Shown one piece after another: positions 50,022 to 59,205 of a DNA stretch of 64,000 bases (within the stretch, counting starts at the first letter, position 1; the number at the start of each line of letters is the position of its first letter). The notes under the pieces were generated by a model. The model made no database searches and was not told the origin of the DNA. It was given only the letters and a program-made list of their open reading frames with translations. Where the stretch lies: positions 1 to 64,000 of the forward strand of contig NZ_JALDAY010000011.1 of assembly GCF_022698165.1 (NCBI RefSeq), read 5' to 3'. The position numbers were made by a program, and so were the translations under genes. The stretch is from Streptomyces cylindrosporus. GTDB lineage: Bacteria > Actinomycetota > Actinomycetes > Streptomycetales > Streptomycetaceae.

Positions 50022-50291
50022 GGACGCCGGTGTGGTCAACCACCCCTCGATCAACAAAAGTTCAACCCGTCAGGGGAAGAAAATCTGACCGCGCGACGCA
50101 TGAGTACGGTTGGAGATGGGTAGGACCATCTTTTCTCTACGCATACCACGCCCCGCCCTTCCCCGGCGGTTCTGTTCACCTGTCGGGACCGCACTGCGGG
50201 ACAATCGGTCCCGTATCCCGGAATCATCACCACCGCGCGACGTTTCCGACACACAGCGTGCACGGGGGCCGGTGGCGGGCAGGCTGGCCGT

Positions 50292-50549
50292 ATGGAGGCC
50301 TGTGGGTGCGGCGAGGAGCAGATCCCCTGGACGCTGGCGAAATTCGGGGTGCTCGGTACGGCCGGGCTGGTGCTGGGGCTGCTGGTCGTGATGATGCTGG
50401 CGGGCTGGCTGCTGGTGCTGGCGGTGTCGCTGTACCAGCGGTGGCGCCACCCGCCGGTCGAGATCGACACCGGGGCCGACGATGCCGAGGTCGCGGAGAG
50501 TTCGCGGGACCCTCTCGGCGATTTCACCTGGCGGCCCGAGGACGGCTAG
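50292..50549 (+). CDS. Small single-pass membrane protein
   Basis: An 85-residue protein. A short N-terminus with two cysteines (EACGCGEEQ) precedes one long hydrophobic stretch (about residues 16-48, FGVLGTAGLVLGLLVVMMLA then GWLLVLAVSLY). A polar, acidic tail ends DPLGDFTWRPEDG. Streptomyces genomes commonly carry such proteins; no function is known. It ends 15 bp before the methyltransferase start on the same strand. Confidence 0.65.
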   Translation: MEACGCGEEQIPWTLAKFGVLGTAGLVLGLLVVMMLAGWLLVLAVSLYQRWRHPPVEIDTGADDAEVAESSRDPLGDFTWRPEDG

Positions 50550-50563
50550 TAGGGTGCGGGCCC

Positions 50564-51232
50564 GTGAGCTCCGAGATACCGGGCAGTCCGGATTTCCTGC
50601 ACGCCACCCGTTCCTCGTACGACGCGATCGCCCGCCCCTACAGCGAGCAGTTCGCCGACTGGCTGGGCGACAGACCCCTCGACCTGGCGCTGGTCCACGG
50701 CTTCGCCGAGCTGGTGCGTTCGGCGGGTACGGCGCCGGTGGCGGACGTCGGCAGCGGTCCGGGCCATGTCACCGCCCGCCTGGACGCCCTCGGCGTGCCG
50801 GTGTTCGGCGTCGACGTGTCGCCCCGGATGGTGGCCCTGGCCCGCGAGACGCACCCCGCGCTCCGCTTCCACGTGGGCTCGATGACGGCCCTCGACCTGC
50901 CGGACGAGACGCTCGGCGGAATCCTCGCCCTGTACTCGATCATCCACGTCCCCGACGACCATCTCCCCACCGCCTTCGCCGAGTTCCACCGCGTCCTGGT
51001 CCCCGGCGGCCATGTACTCCTCGGCTTCCAGAGCGGCGAGGAGGAGGGCCACCTGCACCTGACGGAGCGCTTCGAGCAGCAGATCTCCCTCGACTACTAC
51101 TGGCGCACGCCGGACGCGGTCGCGGAACAGCTGGCCAAGGCGGGGCTGCGACTGCACGCGCGCGTGCTCCGGGAGCCGTACGAGGACGAGACGCGTCCGC
51201 GGGCGTATCTGCTGGCCCGGAAGGACGGCTGA
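50564..51232 (+). CDS. Class I SAM-dependent methyltransferase
   Basis: A 222-residue methyltransferase. The SAM-binding motif I is VADVGSGPGHVTARL (about 60-74), the acidic motif II VFGVDVSPRMVALAR, and motif III GGILALYSIIHVPDD. The C-terminal half has typical small-molecule methyltransferase features (FAEFHRVLVPGGHVLLGFQS, RERTF-less ending RPRAYLLARKDG). The substrate is unknown. GTG at 50564 is preceded by TAGGGT eight bases upstream, another possible leaderless start. It follows the small membrane protein closely. Confidence 0.87.
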   Translation: MSSEIPGSPDFLHATRSSYDAIARPYSEQFADWLGDRPLDLALVHGFAELVRSAGTAPVADVGSGPGHVTARLDALGVPVFGVDVSPRMVALARETHPALRFHVGSMTALDLPDETLGGILALYSIIHVPDDHLPTAFAEFHRVLVPGGHVLLGFQSGEEEGHLHLTERFEQQISLDYYWRTPDAVAEQLAKAGLRLHARVLREPYEDETRPRAYLLARKDG

Positions 51233-51256
51233 CCGCGCATCACTCACGAGGTCGCC

Positions 51257-51442
51257 TTACGCGGCCCCGAGCCGGCACCAGACATACTTCCCGCGATCCC
51301 CGAACCTGGCCGAGGGCCGCCACCCCCACTGCTCCGCGCAAGCCATGACCAACCCGAGCCCCCTCCCACCCTCCAGCTCCGCGGCGAGCGGTTCGGCGGT
51401 GCCCACGAGCCCGATCAGCCCCGATCTGTACGGGCTGGACAT
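51257..51442 (-). pseudogene. Remnant of an ATP-binding (HATPase, anti-sigma type) protein
   Basis: About 60 codons read as the C-terminus of the RsbW-like ATP-binding proteins frequent in Streptomyces: GLVGTAEPLAAELEGGRGLG, then LVMACAEQWGWRPSARFGD and GKYVWCRL. The N-terminal half, which would bring the N box, cannot be found upstream in any frame. Therefore it is a fragment. It lies at the left border of a decayed stretch that runs to 52101. Confidence 0.5.
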
Positions 51443-51642
51443 CGACGAGGCCTCTTTCGTGAAAGCATGCGGAGGACCCTGTACCGGAGGGTGCGTGGCC
51501 CCGCCCCGTATCGGCGACAACGCTTGGGCCCTGGGCGACAGCAAACGGCCAGTCCCGTTCCCAAAGGGAATCGGGACCGGTCAATGAAGCCCTGCGGCGT
51601 CCACCGCACCCTCAGCCGCCTCCGGCCGGAAGCAAGCCGGAG

Positions 51643-51935
51643 TTGATCCAACGCTGTCGCGAGGTGACGGCGGAGTTCCCGACCGTGGATCTCCCGCCGC
51701 TGGAAACGGCGTACTGGCTCGTCAAACCACGTACCCCGGTGCGTGGCACATGGGACGCGCCCCGCTTCGGCTCAGAGACAGACCGAGACGTGGCCCGTCT
51801 CGCCTCGCTTGTCAACTTCCTTTAACCAGACTGGATTGGGGAGCCGACGTCTCACTCGAGTATCACCCTGAACGCGCCTCGTATCTGTCGCTCTCGGTGG
51901 TGACGTGCTCTCCGTACCGCACGAGCCCGAACTGA
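51643..51935 (+). pseudogene. Possible frameshifted gene remnant
   Basis: Two overlapping open segments in different frames could be one former gene. The first (to 51825) ends ETDRDVARLASLVNFL. The second continues as TRLDWGADVSLEYHPERASY to 51935. Both have GC-biased third positions, but no domain is recognised and no good start exists. From 51936 to 52101 nothing is supported. Confidence 0.3.
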
Positions 51936-52101
51936 CATGCCCTGTCGGGTGACCCGGCCGCTGAGTGCGCCGAGCAGCGGCCCTCAACCGGTACGGAGGA
52001 CCTTCAGGCTGAGGTGATCCGCTGGTATCAGGACGCTCAGCACGGCAAGGCGTGCGTCCCGGTCGGCCAGAAGTGCACGAAGACCTTCAACACTACGAAG
52101 A

Positions 52102-52130
52102 GCCCGCCGGAGGGAAAACCTCCGGCGGGC
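52102..52130 (-). terminator. Terminator of the second RHS operon
   Basis: Perfect 12-bp stem GCCCGCCGGAGG / CCTCCGGCGGGC with a 5-nt GAAAA loop, 27 bp after the stop of the membrane protein gene. Confidence 0.9.
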
Positions 52131-52157
52131 CGTTCGTTCGTCATCCGAGAGGCGCTG

Positions 52158-52655
52158 TCACGCCGCCACGAGGAGGGCCACAGCAGCCGGAAGCTGCGGC
52201 AGCAGCGCCAGGACGCCGAAGAGCAGGGCGCTGTTACGTGCGATGTCCGCGCCTTCCCCTCGCAGCCTCGACCAGGCCCATGCCACGGCACAGGTCAGCA
52301 GCGGCAGGGCGGCTACCACCACGCAGGTCGCCGCGTACAGCGCCGACTTGCCGGTGGCCGCACTCAACAGAGGCCAGACGATGCTCAGATCGATGAGCAA
52401 CAGGACCAGCAGGCCCGCCCTCACACCTCGCGCCTCCCTGCCCTCGGGGCGCCCGATGTGCACGGCACCGTAGATCGCGGAGTGGATCACGGCCACGAGG
52501 GCGCAGAAGAGCACCGTGGTCAGAGCCCAGTCACCCAGAGTCGCCAGAAGCTTCCCGGACCGCAGGTTCTCGACGACGCTCGTCACGAGATCGACGATGC
52601 TGACCCCGAGGACGACCAGGACCGAGATACGCAACTGCTTGATGAGGCCGCGCAT
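52158..52655 (-). CDS. Multi-pass membrane protein coupled to the RHS gene, probable immunity protein
   Basis: A 165-residue protein with about five membrane helices: LRISVLVVLGVSIVDLVTSV, WALTTVLFCALVAVIHSAIY, AGLLVLLLIDLSIVWPLLSA, YAATCVVVAALPLLTCAVAW and SALLFGVLALLPQLPAAVAL. The loops are short, and the middle one is basic (RPEGREARG). Its ATG shares one base with the RHS stop codon (TGATG), so it is translated from the same mRNA by coupling, and a terminator follows it directly. No family is recognised. Because the RHS C-terminus is itself hydrophobic, a membrane-embedded antitoxin is the natural reading (inference). Confidence 0.7.
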   Translation of the reverse strand: MRGLIKQLRISVLVVLGVSIVDLVTSVVENLRSGKLLATLGDWALTTVLFCALVAVIHSAIYGAVHIGRPEGREARGVRAGLLVLLLIDLSIVWPLLSAATGKSALYAATCVVVAALPLLTCAVAWAWSRLRGEGADIARNSALLFGVLALLPQLPAAVALLVAA

Positions 52656-55600
52656 CACAACGCCGACGTGATTCTGCGCGCGAGGTGCGTGGTGAAGGGC
52701 CTGATCTTGGGAACCTTTCTGCCCATCTTGATGATGTAGTTTCCGATCCTTCGGACAGCCTTCCGGCCGCCCCGCCTCTTCGAGATCCACTGCCCGGCTG
52801 CACCTGCCGTCATGCCGAGTGCCGCTCCGACGACGAACTCCTGGAAGAACTTGCTCCAGGTGAACCCGCCGTCGAACTTGGCGTCGATGGCGTACGCCAC
52901 CGCCGCCGCCACGCCCAGCACGATGCCGGAGCAGGCCCATAGAATCGCCGCCGCATAGGCCAGGCAGAGAGTCTCACCCACCGCCGTGATGACCGTGCCG
53001 GCGAGCCATTTGAGGCCTTCACAGGCGTATTTCGCCGCGAGGTGCTTCCACCCGCTCGGGCAGGTGCCGTCCAGATCGGTGCAGTTGGCGCTGTCCGCGT
53101 TGCAGTAGTCGTACGAGTTCGCACTCCCGCTGTATACCGGGTCGGCCTGAAGGAAGCGGCCGGTGGCGGCGCTGTACAGGCGGGCGCCCATGACGCTGAC
53201 TGCGCTCGCCGTGTCCGTCCTGAGCTGGTACGAGCCGAGCCAGCCGAAGGCGAGCGAGGTCGTGTCGCTCTGGACGTTGCCGTACTCGTCGTAGTGGCTG
53301 ACCGTGGCCGTGCCGGAGTCGTCCAGATTCAGGGTCACCGCGATGTCGCCGTGCAGGTTCTGCATCTGGAGCACCGGCGAGCCCGCGTCCGTCACCCTGG
53401 CCGCGAGCGCGCCCGAGAGGTCGAGGACGTCCCTGGTGACACTGCCCGAGCCAGTCTCGGACCAGGCCGTGGAGTCACTGTCGTTGGCATAGTGACTGGT
53501 CGTCACGGTGTCCGTCGTCCAGGTGGTCCCGCCGTCCGCAGTGCTCGCGGCCGTGGTCACGGCGGGCCGGCCCGCCGCGTCCAGACCATAGCTCGTACGG
53601 CTGGTGCCGGTGGTGATGGACGCCGCCAGGTCGTTGGCGTAGTACGTGTACGTGCTGGTGCCGTCGGCGAGGGTGCGACCGAGGGCGTCGTAGGTGTAGT
53701 CGTCGTCCACGAGACGGTCGGCGGAGTCGTAGCTGTGACTGGTCGTCGCGGTCGTGGTCGTGCTGCAGTCGGCGACCGTGCTGGCGGTGGTGGCCAGCGC
53801 GGTGCGGTTGCCGGACGCGTCGTAGGTGTACGCGCGGGTGGTGCAGCCGGTGGCCGTGGTGTCCGCGGCCCGGGTGATGCGGCCCTGGTCGTCGTACGCG
53901 TAGGCGGTCTCGACGGAGGAGCCTTCGGTCTGCGTGTGCCCGGCCTGCTGCCCCGTGATGAGGTAGTCGGCCGAGTCGGACAGGACGGTGGTTCCCGCGC
54001 TGTCCTCGTACACCCGCGAGGTGGTGTTGCCGACCGGGTCGACAGTGACCGTCTCGGTGTAGTCGCCGGGCAGCGTCTGACCGGTCAGGTGCCCGTCGGC
54101 GTCGTAGGCACCGGTGAAGGTGCCCGCCTCGGAGTCCTTGGCGGTGGTGGTGTTGCCGTCGGCGTCATAGCTGTACGTAGTGCTCGCCCCCGTGGAATCG
54201 ACCGAGGAGACCAGCCGGCCCAGGGAGTCGTACGAGTAGGTGGTCGTGTCGCCCGCCCCGTCGTCGTACGAGAGCAGCCGCCCGAGACGGTCATAGTCCG
54301 AGACCGCCGTCTGGCCGTTCGCCGTTTGGGAGAGCATCACCCCGGAATCCTCGTCGTACGTGTACGTCGAGGCGGTCACGCTCTTGCCGAGGTCACCGGT
54401 GACCGTGACGGACGTCAGACGGCCCGCCGTGTCGAAGGCGCTGACCGTGGTACGAGCCGAACTCCCCGCGGTCTCCGTCGCCTTGGTGAGCTTGCCCCAC
54501 CGGTTGTACTCGTAGGTGGTGGTCGTGGCCGCGGTCGGATTGCTGCCGCCGCCCGTGATCGCCGCCGCCGGGCTGGTCCGGCACAGCTGTCCCGCCCAGG
54601 CCACATTCACACAGGTGCCGGAGCCGGAGGCCGAGTAGTACTCATACTCCAGAGTCGCCGCGTCCGAGCCGGACGAGCCCGCGGTGCGCGAGGTGGCGAT
54701 CCGTCCGCTGTCGTCGTAGGTGTAGACGTGGTCGGTGGCCGAGCCACCCGTGAACGAGCTCTTCACCTCTCCGGTCGCCCAGTCGTAGCTGGTGGCCGTG
54801 GTCACGGTGTCGGCGTCCGGGCCCACCCCCGGCACCGAGGCCCCGGTGGTGGAGGAGGTCTCCAGATCGGAGACGGCCGCGTCCGAGGGACGGTCCTCGT
54901 CGTACCGGTACGCGCTGTGCTCACGCGCCGGCACGGTGTCTCCGGCGGCGTACGAGCCGGCAGCCGCGGCAAGCGTGATGACATGCAGCGGGCCGTAGGT
55001 GCCGGTGATCCGCTGGCCGTCTGCCGAATACTCGGTGACCTCCGCGAGTTCCTCCGCGCGGTCGGCCGTCGACAGCGCGGTCAGGCCCAGTTCCGCAAGC
55101 CGCGTGTCGGCGTCGTCGCCGGTGCCGAGGGCCAGTTCACGGTTGGCGGCGGACAGCGAGAACACCTCGTTGCCGTACAGGTCGTACGTCGTGGTGGTGA
55201 TCGCGCCGGACGGGGTGACCGTGTCGACCGCGTTGCCGTTCGCGTCCATGTAGGTGGTCGTGGCCGCACCGTAGGCGTCCGCACTCAGGTCCGCTCCCGC
55301 GTGGGACGCGGCGACCGCATCTTGGACGAGCACCGCCGTGGCGTCGGTCGGGACGTCGCTCTGTGCCCAGGTGGCCACGGTGTCCGCGTCCATCTGATGG
55401 GGCGCGCTGCTGCCGGACAGCGGTACGTCATACACCACGCTCTGGGTGGTGCTGGAGCCGTCGACCGTGTCCTTGCCCGAAGCAAGAGTCGCACGGGACG
55501 CCGACAACAGCATGCCCGCACCGGCGGTCAGCGCGGAGCCGGCCTTGCCGTAGGTGAAGGTCCAGGGCAACTGACCCGGCTCGGTGAGGGTTTCGACGCG

Positions 55601-58600
55601 GCCGTCGGAGTCGTAGGTGTACTCCGTCTTCAACGCGGGGCTGACCCGCGGGTCCCAGACCTGGCGGAGCTTTCCGGAGGTGCCGTACGCGTAGGAGGCG
55701 AGGGTTTCGGAGGTGGCGGTGCTGTCGCCCGGGGTGGTGGCCCACAGCTTGATTGCCTTTACCTGGCCGGCATAGTCGCCGAGCGAGGAACTGGTGGCGG
55801 TGGTGGTGGACGCGTAGACGTACTCCAGGACACGGCAGCCCTTGGTGCTGGGCTCGGTCTGGCAGGCGGCCGCGGTGACCGCGCCGGTCGGTGAGATGAC
55901 GTACTTCGGGCGGGCGAGGGTCTCGCTGCCGGAGACGACGGTCTCCGACGCGATGGTGACGGTGCTGTCGTCGATGGCGGAGGCCGAGGAAGACAGGGTC
56001 CAGGTCGTCGCCGCGGACGCCGCCTTCTGGAACACCGTGGTGTTGGCGGCCGTGTCGGTCAGCGTGAACTTCGAGCCGGACAGGGTGCCGGTCAGGGTCA
56101 GGGTCTCTGCACCGGTTTGCGGGCTCCAACCGCCATCCGAGTCCAGCGTGAACGCAACCGCACTGCCGTCGGCGCTGAGCAATTCCACCGAGGTGTCGGA
56201 GGTCTTGCGGATCTGGGTGTACCCGCTCGCCTCACCGGCCACGGAGGAGGTCCAGCCGGGGCCGAAGATCTCGGCCTGGCCCTCGGCGTCCGTGTCGTTG
56301 GCGCGCGAGGAGTACGTGCGGCCCACGCTCGCGTCGAAGACGCTCGCGTCGGTGGCCGACAGGGTGTAGTCACCGGTCAGCTGGTTCACCGAGCCGGGGC
56401 CGACTTCGGCGGTCGGGGCGGTGCCGGCGTCGCGGTCGAGGGTGACCTCGACGGTCTGGGAGTGGCCGGTGGTGGTGCCGTCCGTGAAGGCGGCGCGCAG
56501 TTCGATCGCGCCGTCCTCGGCGAGCGTGCTCACCGTGTTCCACACCAGCTTGGTGGCGGTGCCGTCGGTGACGGTGACCGGCCAGGCGGAGACGGAGTCG
56601 CTGGAGGCGGTGACGTCGCCGACTGGGACGGTGTGCCAGTCGTCGGTCTCGCCACGGCGATACTGCCAGGTCACGCCGGTATACGTGGTCAGACCCTTGG
56701 CCGAGAGGGTGAGGCGGCGGGCGGTGGTGTCGCCGTCGGACGGGGACAGGATGGCCGCGCCGTCTTCGCCGACGCCGAAGGCGTACTTGGTGGTGGTCGA
56801 AGAGAGGTTGCCGCCGGAGTCCACCGTGCGGGCGTACAGCGTGTGCCAGCCGTTCGCCGGTTCGATCGAGACGGTGGCCGAGTCGCCGCCGGTGCCGTCC
56901 GTGGTGTCCAGCTTCTTGTTCGGCAGCAAGGAGTTGTCCAGACCCCAGTAGTAGCCGGCACCGTCCGACGACGAGGTGTCGATGGTGCAGGAGACGGCGT
57001 CGTCGGCCTTGGCCGTCCAGCCGCTCTCCTCGTACGTGTCACACGACACGGTCGGGGCGGCGGGCAGGCCGGTGTTCATCACGAACGTGGTGTAGCCCGA
57101 CCAGGAGCCGTAGTCCGTCCCGTCGTACGCCCGAACCCGGTAACGCAGATGTGTGCCCGCCGGGAAGGCGGAGGCGGACGGGATCGTCAGCTTGGCCGTC
57201 GAACCCGAGGACACCGGCGAGGAGATGCCGGTGTAGGAGTACGTGGTGTCCGCGTACGTCGGGTCGGCAGTGATCTCGAACTGGCCCTTGGTGCTGGAGC
57301 CGTCCGGGTCGGTCACCTTCGCCGACAGCGTCGGGGTCAGCGAGGTCACGTACCGCTTGCCGTTGTACGTGTTGACCTGCGACGGGGAGATCGCCGACGA
57401 ACTCGGCGTCGAGGGGTAGGAGTTGTAGGTCACCGTCAGATGCGGCTCGGTCGAGCCGTCACCGGAGACGTAGTTGGCGGAGCGGAACCGGCGCCAGGTC
57501 AGCGAGTCCGTCTCGTCCACACCCCGGATCAGCAGGCCGTAGTTGGCGGTACCGTCCGCCCACGCCTGGGTGATGGCGTCGATGTCGAAGTTCATCGTGC
57601 CCGCCGGGCAGGAGCTGCTGTAGCCCAACGCCGCGGTGTTGACGACCTGACCGGTGGTGGTGCCGGCCGGCTTGGTGGACCAGGTGACCGAGGAGGAGTC
57701 CCAGTCCTCGGTGACCCGGCGCACCACCGTGCCCGAGCCGGTCGTCGAGCAGGTCGAGGAGTAGTACGAGTACAGGGCCAGGTTGGTGTCGGTGATGTGC
57801 TTGCCCTTGAAGGCCGACACGTCGAACTTCAGATACGAGCGCGCCACGTCGGTGCCCGCGTCGTAGGTGCCTGACTTCAGCTCGGTCGAGGAGACCTGCG
57901 AGTCGGTGTAGTCCGGGGTCTGCACCCAAGTGTCGGTGGTCACCGCGAGAGTGGAGGTCGGGTCGACGGTGACCGGGTAGGTCAGGTCCTGGGCGAAGTA
58001 GTCCGCGTCCGGAGTCAGCACCAGGGTCTGGGAACCGTCGTCGGCGGTCTCGACCTTGGTGGCCACCTTCGCCTGGTGCCTGGACTCGCCCGAGGCGTCG
58101 TCCTTGGAAGAGTCCCACATCATCGGCGCGGGCGCCTCGGCGACCAGCTTGCCGTCGGAGTCCTTCAGCAGCAGATGGCCGGAGTCGGCCACCGAGAGGG
58201 TGAGCCCCTCCAGCTTCAGCGGGATCCGGTACTCCGGGGCGCTGCCGGGCTTGGCGTCCAGGACCACGCTCTGGCTGAAGCCCTGCGCCAGCGCGGTGAC
58301 CGTCAGCTTCTGTCCGTCGCCCAGATCGTAGGAGGCGGTGGCGTCCTTCACGGTCGGGGTGGGCAGCTTCGACTCCCAGCCCAGCCCGAAGGACTCGCTC
58401 CCCTTGTCGACCGACACCAGCGCGGTGTCACCGCCGTCCGAGACGGCGATGTCCGCCGCCGCCACATCCGGCTCCAGCGACGCACCCGTGTCCGACAGCG
58501 AGGTGTCAATGTCCTTCCAACTGCCATCCACCTTCTGCCGGATCGGCCCGGCATAGGTGGACGTCTGCAACTCACCGGACGGCAGCGCATACGTCGTCGC

Positions 58601-58858
58601 GGTCGCCGACCGCTCCGACAGCACCTCGATCTTCCGATCCTGCAACCGCGCCATCAACAACGCCGCCGCCACCGAATCCGCCGACAAGGCAGCCGACTTC
58701 GTGTCGGAGGCCACCGTCACCTCGGTCGTGTTCGAGCCGGCGGCGAACGCCGTCCCCGTCTCCAGCGATATCAGCGCCGTTTCCGCCGCCATCATCACCG
58801 CGACCGCCAACGCGGTCTGTCTCAGCGACGGGAAGACTCTTCTCCCCTTGAGTCTCAT
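52655..58858 (-). CDS. Secreted RHS/YD-repeat protein with hydrophobic C-terminal domain (candidate polymorphic toxin)
   Basis: A 2067-residue protein. The signal peptide is at residues 1-40 (SLRQTALAVAVMMAAETALI, cleavage near AFAAG). A scaffold region (80-300) like that of the protein at 22820-27901 includes APMMWDSS. A DNRLRE domain lies at about 304-478, then Fn3/Ig-like segments, then YD repeats (YDRLGRLLSYDDGAGDTTTY, YDADGNTTTAKDSEAGTF). The RHS closing motif is MGARLYSAATGRFLQADPVY. The last 136 residues are unique: two long hydrophobic helices (TVITAVGETLCLAYAAAILW, SGIVLGVAAAVAYAI), a GAALGMTAGAAG segment, and a strongly basic tail with about 15 Arg/Lys. The start ATG at 58858 has AGGAG six bases upstream. 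The small membrane protein gene is coupled behind it. Confidence 0.87.
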   Translation of the reverse strand: MRLKGRRVFPSLRQTALAVAVMMAAETALISLETGTAFAAGSNTTEVTVASDTKSAALSADSVAAALLMARLQDRKIEVLSERSATATTYALPSGELQTSTYAGPIRQKVDGSWKDIDTSLSDTGASLEPDVAAADIAVSDGGDTALVSVDKGSESFGLGWESKLPTPTVKDATASYDLGDGQKLTVTALAQGFSQSVVLDAKPGSAPEYRIPLKLEGLTLSVADSGHLLLKDSDGKLVAEAPAPMMWDSSKDDASGESRHQAKVATKVETADDGSQTLVLTPDADYFAQDLTYPVTVDPTSTLAVTTDTWVQTPDYTDSQVSSTELKSGTYDAGTDVARSYLKFDVSAFKGKHITDTNLALYSYYSSTCSTTGSGTVVRRVTEDWDSSSVTWSTKPAGTTTGQVVNTAALGYSSSCPAGTMNFDIDAITQAWADGTANYGLLIRGVDETDSLTWRRFRSANYVSGDGSTEPHLTVTYNSYPSTPSSSAISPSQVNTYNGKRYVTSLTPTLSAKVTDPDGSSTKGQFEITADPTYADTTYSYTGISSPVSSGSTAKLTIPSASAFPAGTHLRYRVRAYDGTDYGSWSGYTTFVMNTGLPAAPTVSCDTYEESGWTAKADDAVSCTIDTSSSDGAGYYWGLDNSLLPNKKLDTTDGTGGDSATVSIEPANGWHTLYARTVDSGGNLSSTTTKYAFGVGEDGAAILSPSDGDTTARRLTLSAKGLTTYTGVTWQYRRGETDDWHTVPVGDVTASSDSVSAWPVTVTDGTATKLVWNTVSTLAEDGAIELRAAFTDGTTTGHSQTVEVTLDRDAGTAPTAEVGPGSVNQLTGDYTLSATDASVFDASVGRTYSSRANDTDAEGQAEIFGPGWTSSVAGEASGYTQIRKTSDTSVELLSADGSAVAFTLDSDGGWSPQTGAETLTLTGTLSGSKFTLTDTAANTTVFQKAASAATTWTLSSSASAIDDSTVTIASETVVSGSETLARPKYVISPTGAVTAAACQTEPSTKGCRVLEYVYASTTTATSSSLGDYAGQVKAIKLWATTPGDSTATSETLASYAYGTSGKLRQVWDPRVSPALKTEYTYDSDGRVETLTEPGQLPWTFTYGKAGSALTAGAGMLLSASRATLASGKDTVDGSSTTQSVVYDVPLSGSSAPHQMDADTVATWAQSDVPTDATAVLVQDAVAASHAGADLSADAYGAATTTYMDANGNAVDTVTPSGAITTTTYDLYGNEVFSLSAANRELALGTGDDADTRLAELGLTALSTADRAEELAEVTEYSADGQRITGTYGPLHVITLAAAAGSYAAGDTVPAREHSAYRYDEDRPSDAAVSDLETSSTTGASVPGVGPDADTVTTATSYDWATGEVKSSFTGGSATDHVYTYDDSGRIATSRTAGSSGSDAATLEYEYYSASGSGTCVNVAWAGQLCRTSPAAAITGGGSNPTAATTTTYEYNRWGKLTKATETAGSSARTTVSAFDTAGRLTSVTVTGDLGKSVTASTYTYDEDSGVMLSQTANGQTAVSDYDRLGRLLSYDDGAGDTTTYSYDSLGRLVSSVDSTGASTTYSYDADGNTTTAKDSEAGTFTGAYDADGHLTGQTLPGDYTETVTVDPVGNTTSRVYEDSAGTTVLSDSADYLITGQQAGHTQTEGSSVETAYAYDDQGRITRAADTTATGCTTRAYTYDASGNRTALATTASTVADCSTTTTATTSHSYDSADRLVDDDYTYDALGRTLADGTSTYTYYANDLAASITTGTSRTSYGLDAAGRPAVTTAASTADGGTTWTTDTVTTSHYANDSDSTAWSETGSGSVTRDVLDLSGALAARVTDAGSPVLQMQNLHGDIAVTLNLDDSGTATVSHYDEYGNVQSDTTSLAFGWLGSYQLRTDTASAVSVMGARLYSAATGRFLQADPVYSGSANSYDYCNADSANCTDLDGTCPSGWKHLAAKYACEGLKWLAGTVITAVGETLCLAYAAAILWACSGIVLGVAAAVAYAIDAKFDGGFTWSKFFQEFVVGAALGMTAGAAGQWISKRRGGRKAVRRIGNYIIKMGRKVPKIRPFTTHLARRITSAL

Positions 58859-59205
58859 CACAGCTCCTGCGCTCACACGGCGGCGCCGAGTGCGCCGCAG
58901 GTGGGCGTGATCAAAAGTCAAGAACCTGTGAAGAGATCCAAACGGGTGAGTCACGAAATCATCAAGAGTGGAGCGAGTGACCGTTCTCGCCGTTGACCTG
59001 ACTGGAATTCAATATTCTGGAGGTTCTGCATCCTGTGGCTGATCGGTGCGACTCCTGTCGGGCAATACAGGAACAGACTCACCAAGCCACCCATATGCCG
59101 CACAAATTCTGTGAAGTTGCTATCGTGAAGATTGTTATTGCCTTGTGACGGCGCTCAGTTCGTTCCTCCGGCCGGCGCGGAGTACCGCACAAGAGGGACC
59201 CCGCA
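58859..59205. other. AT-rich intergenic region between the RHS gene and the nonulosonate genes
   Basis: 347 bp, clearly poorer in GC than its surroundings from 58960 to 59150. It contains the upstream region of the RHS gene (minus) and the downstream region of the polysialyltransferase-like gene. No small open frame with coding bias and no terminator was found. It is probably a border of the accessory block. Confidence 0.5.
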
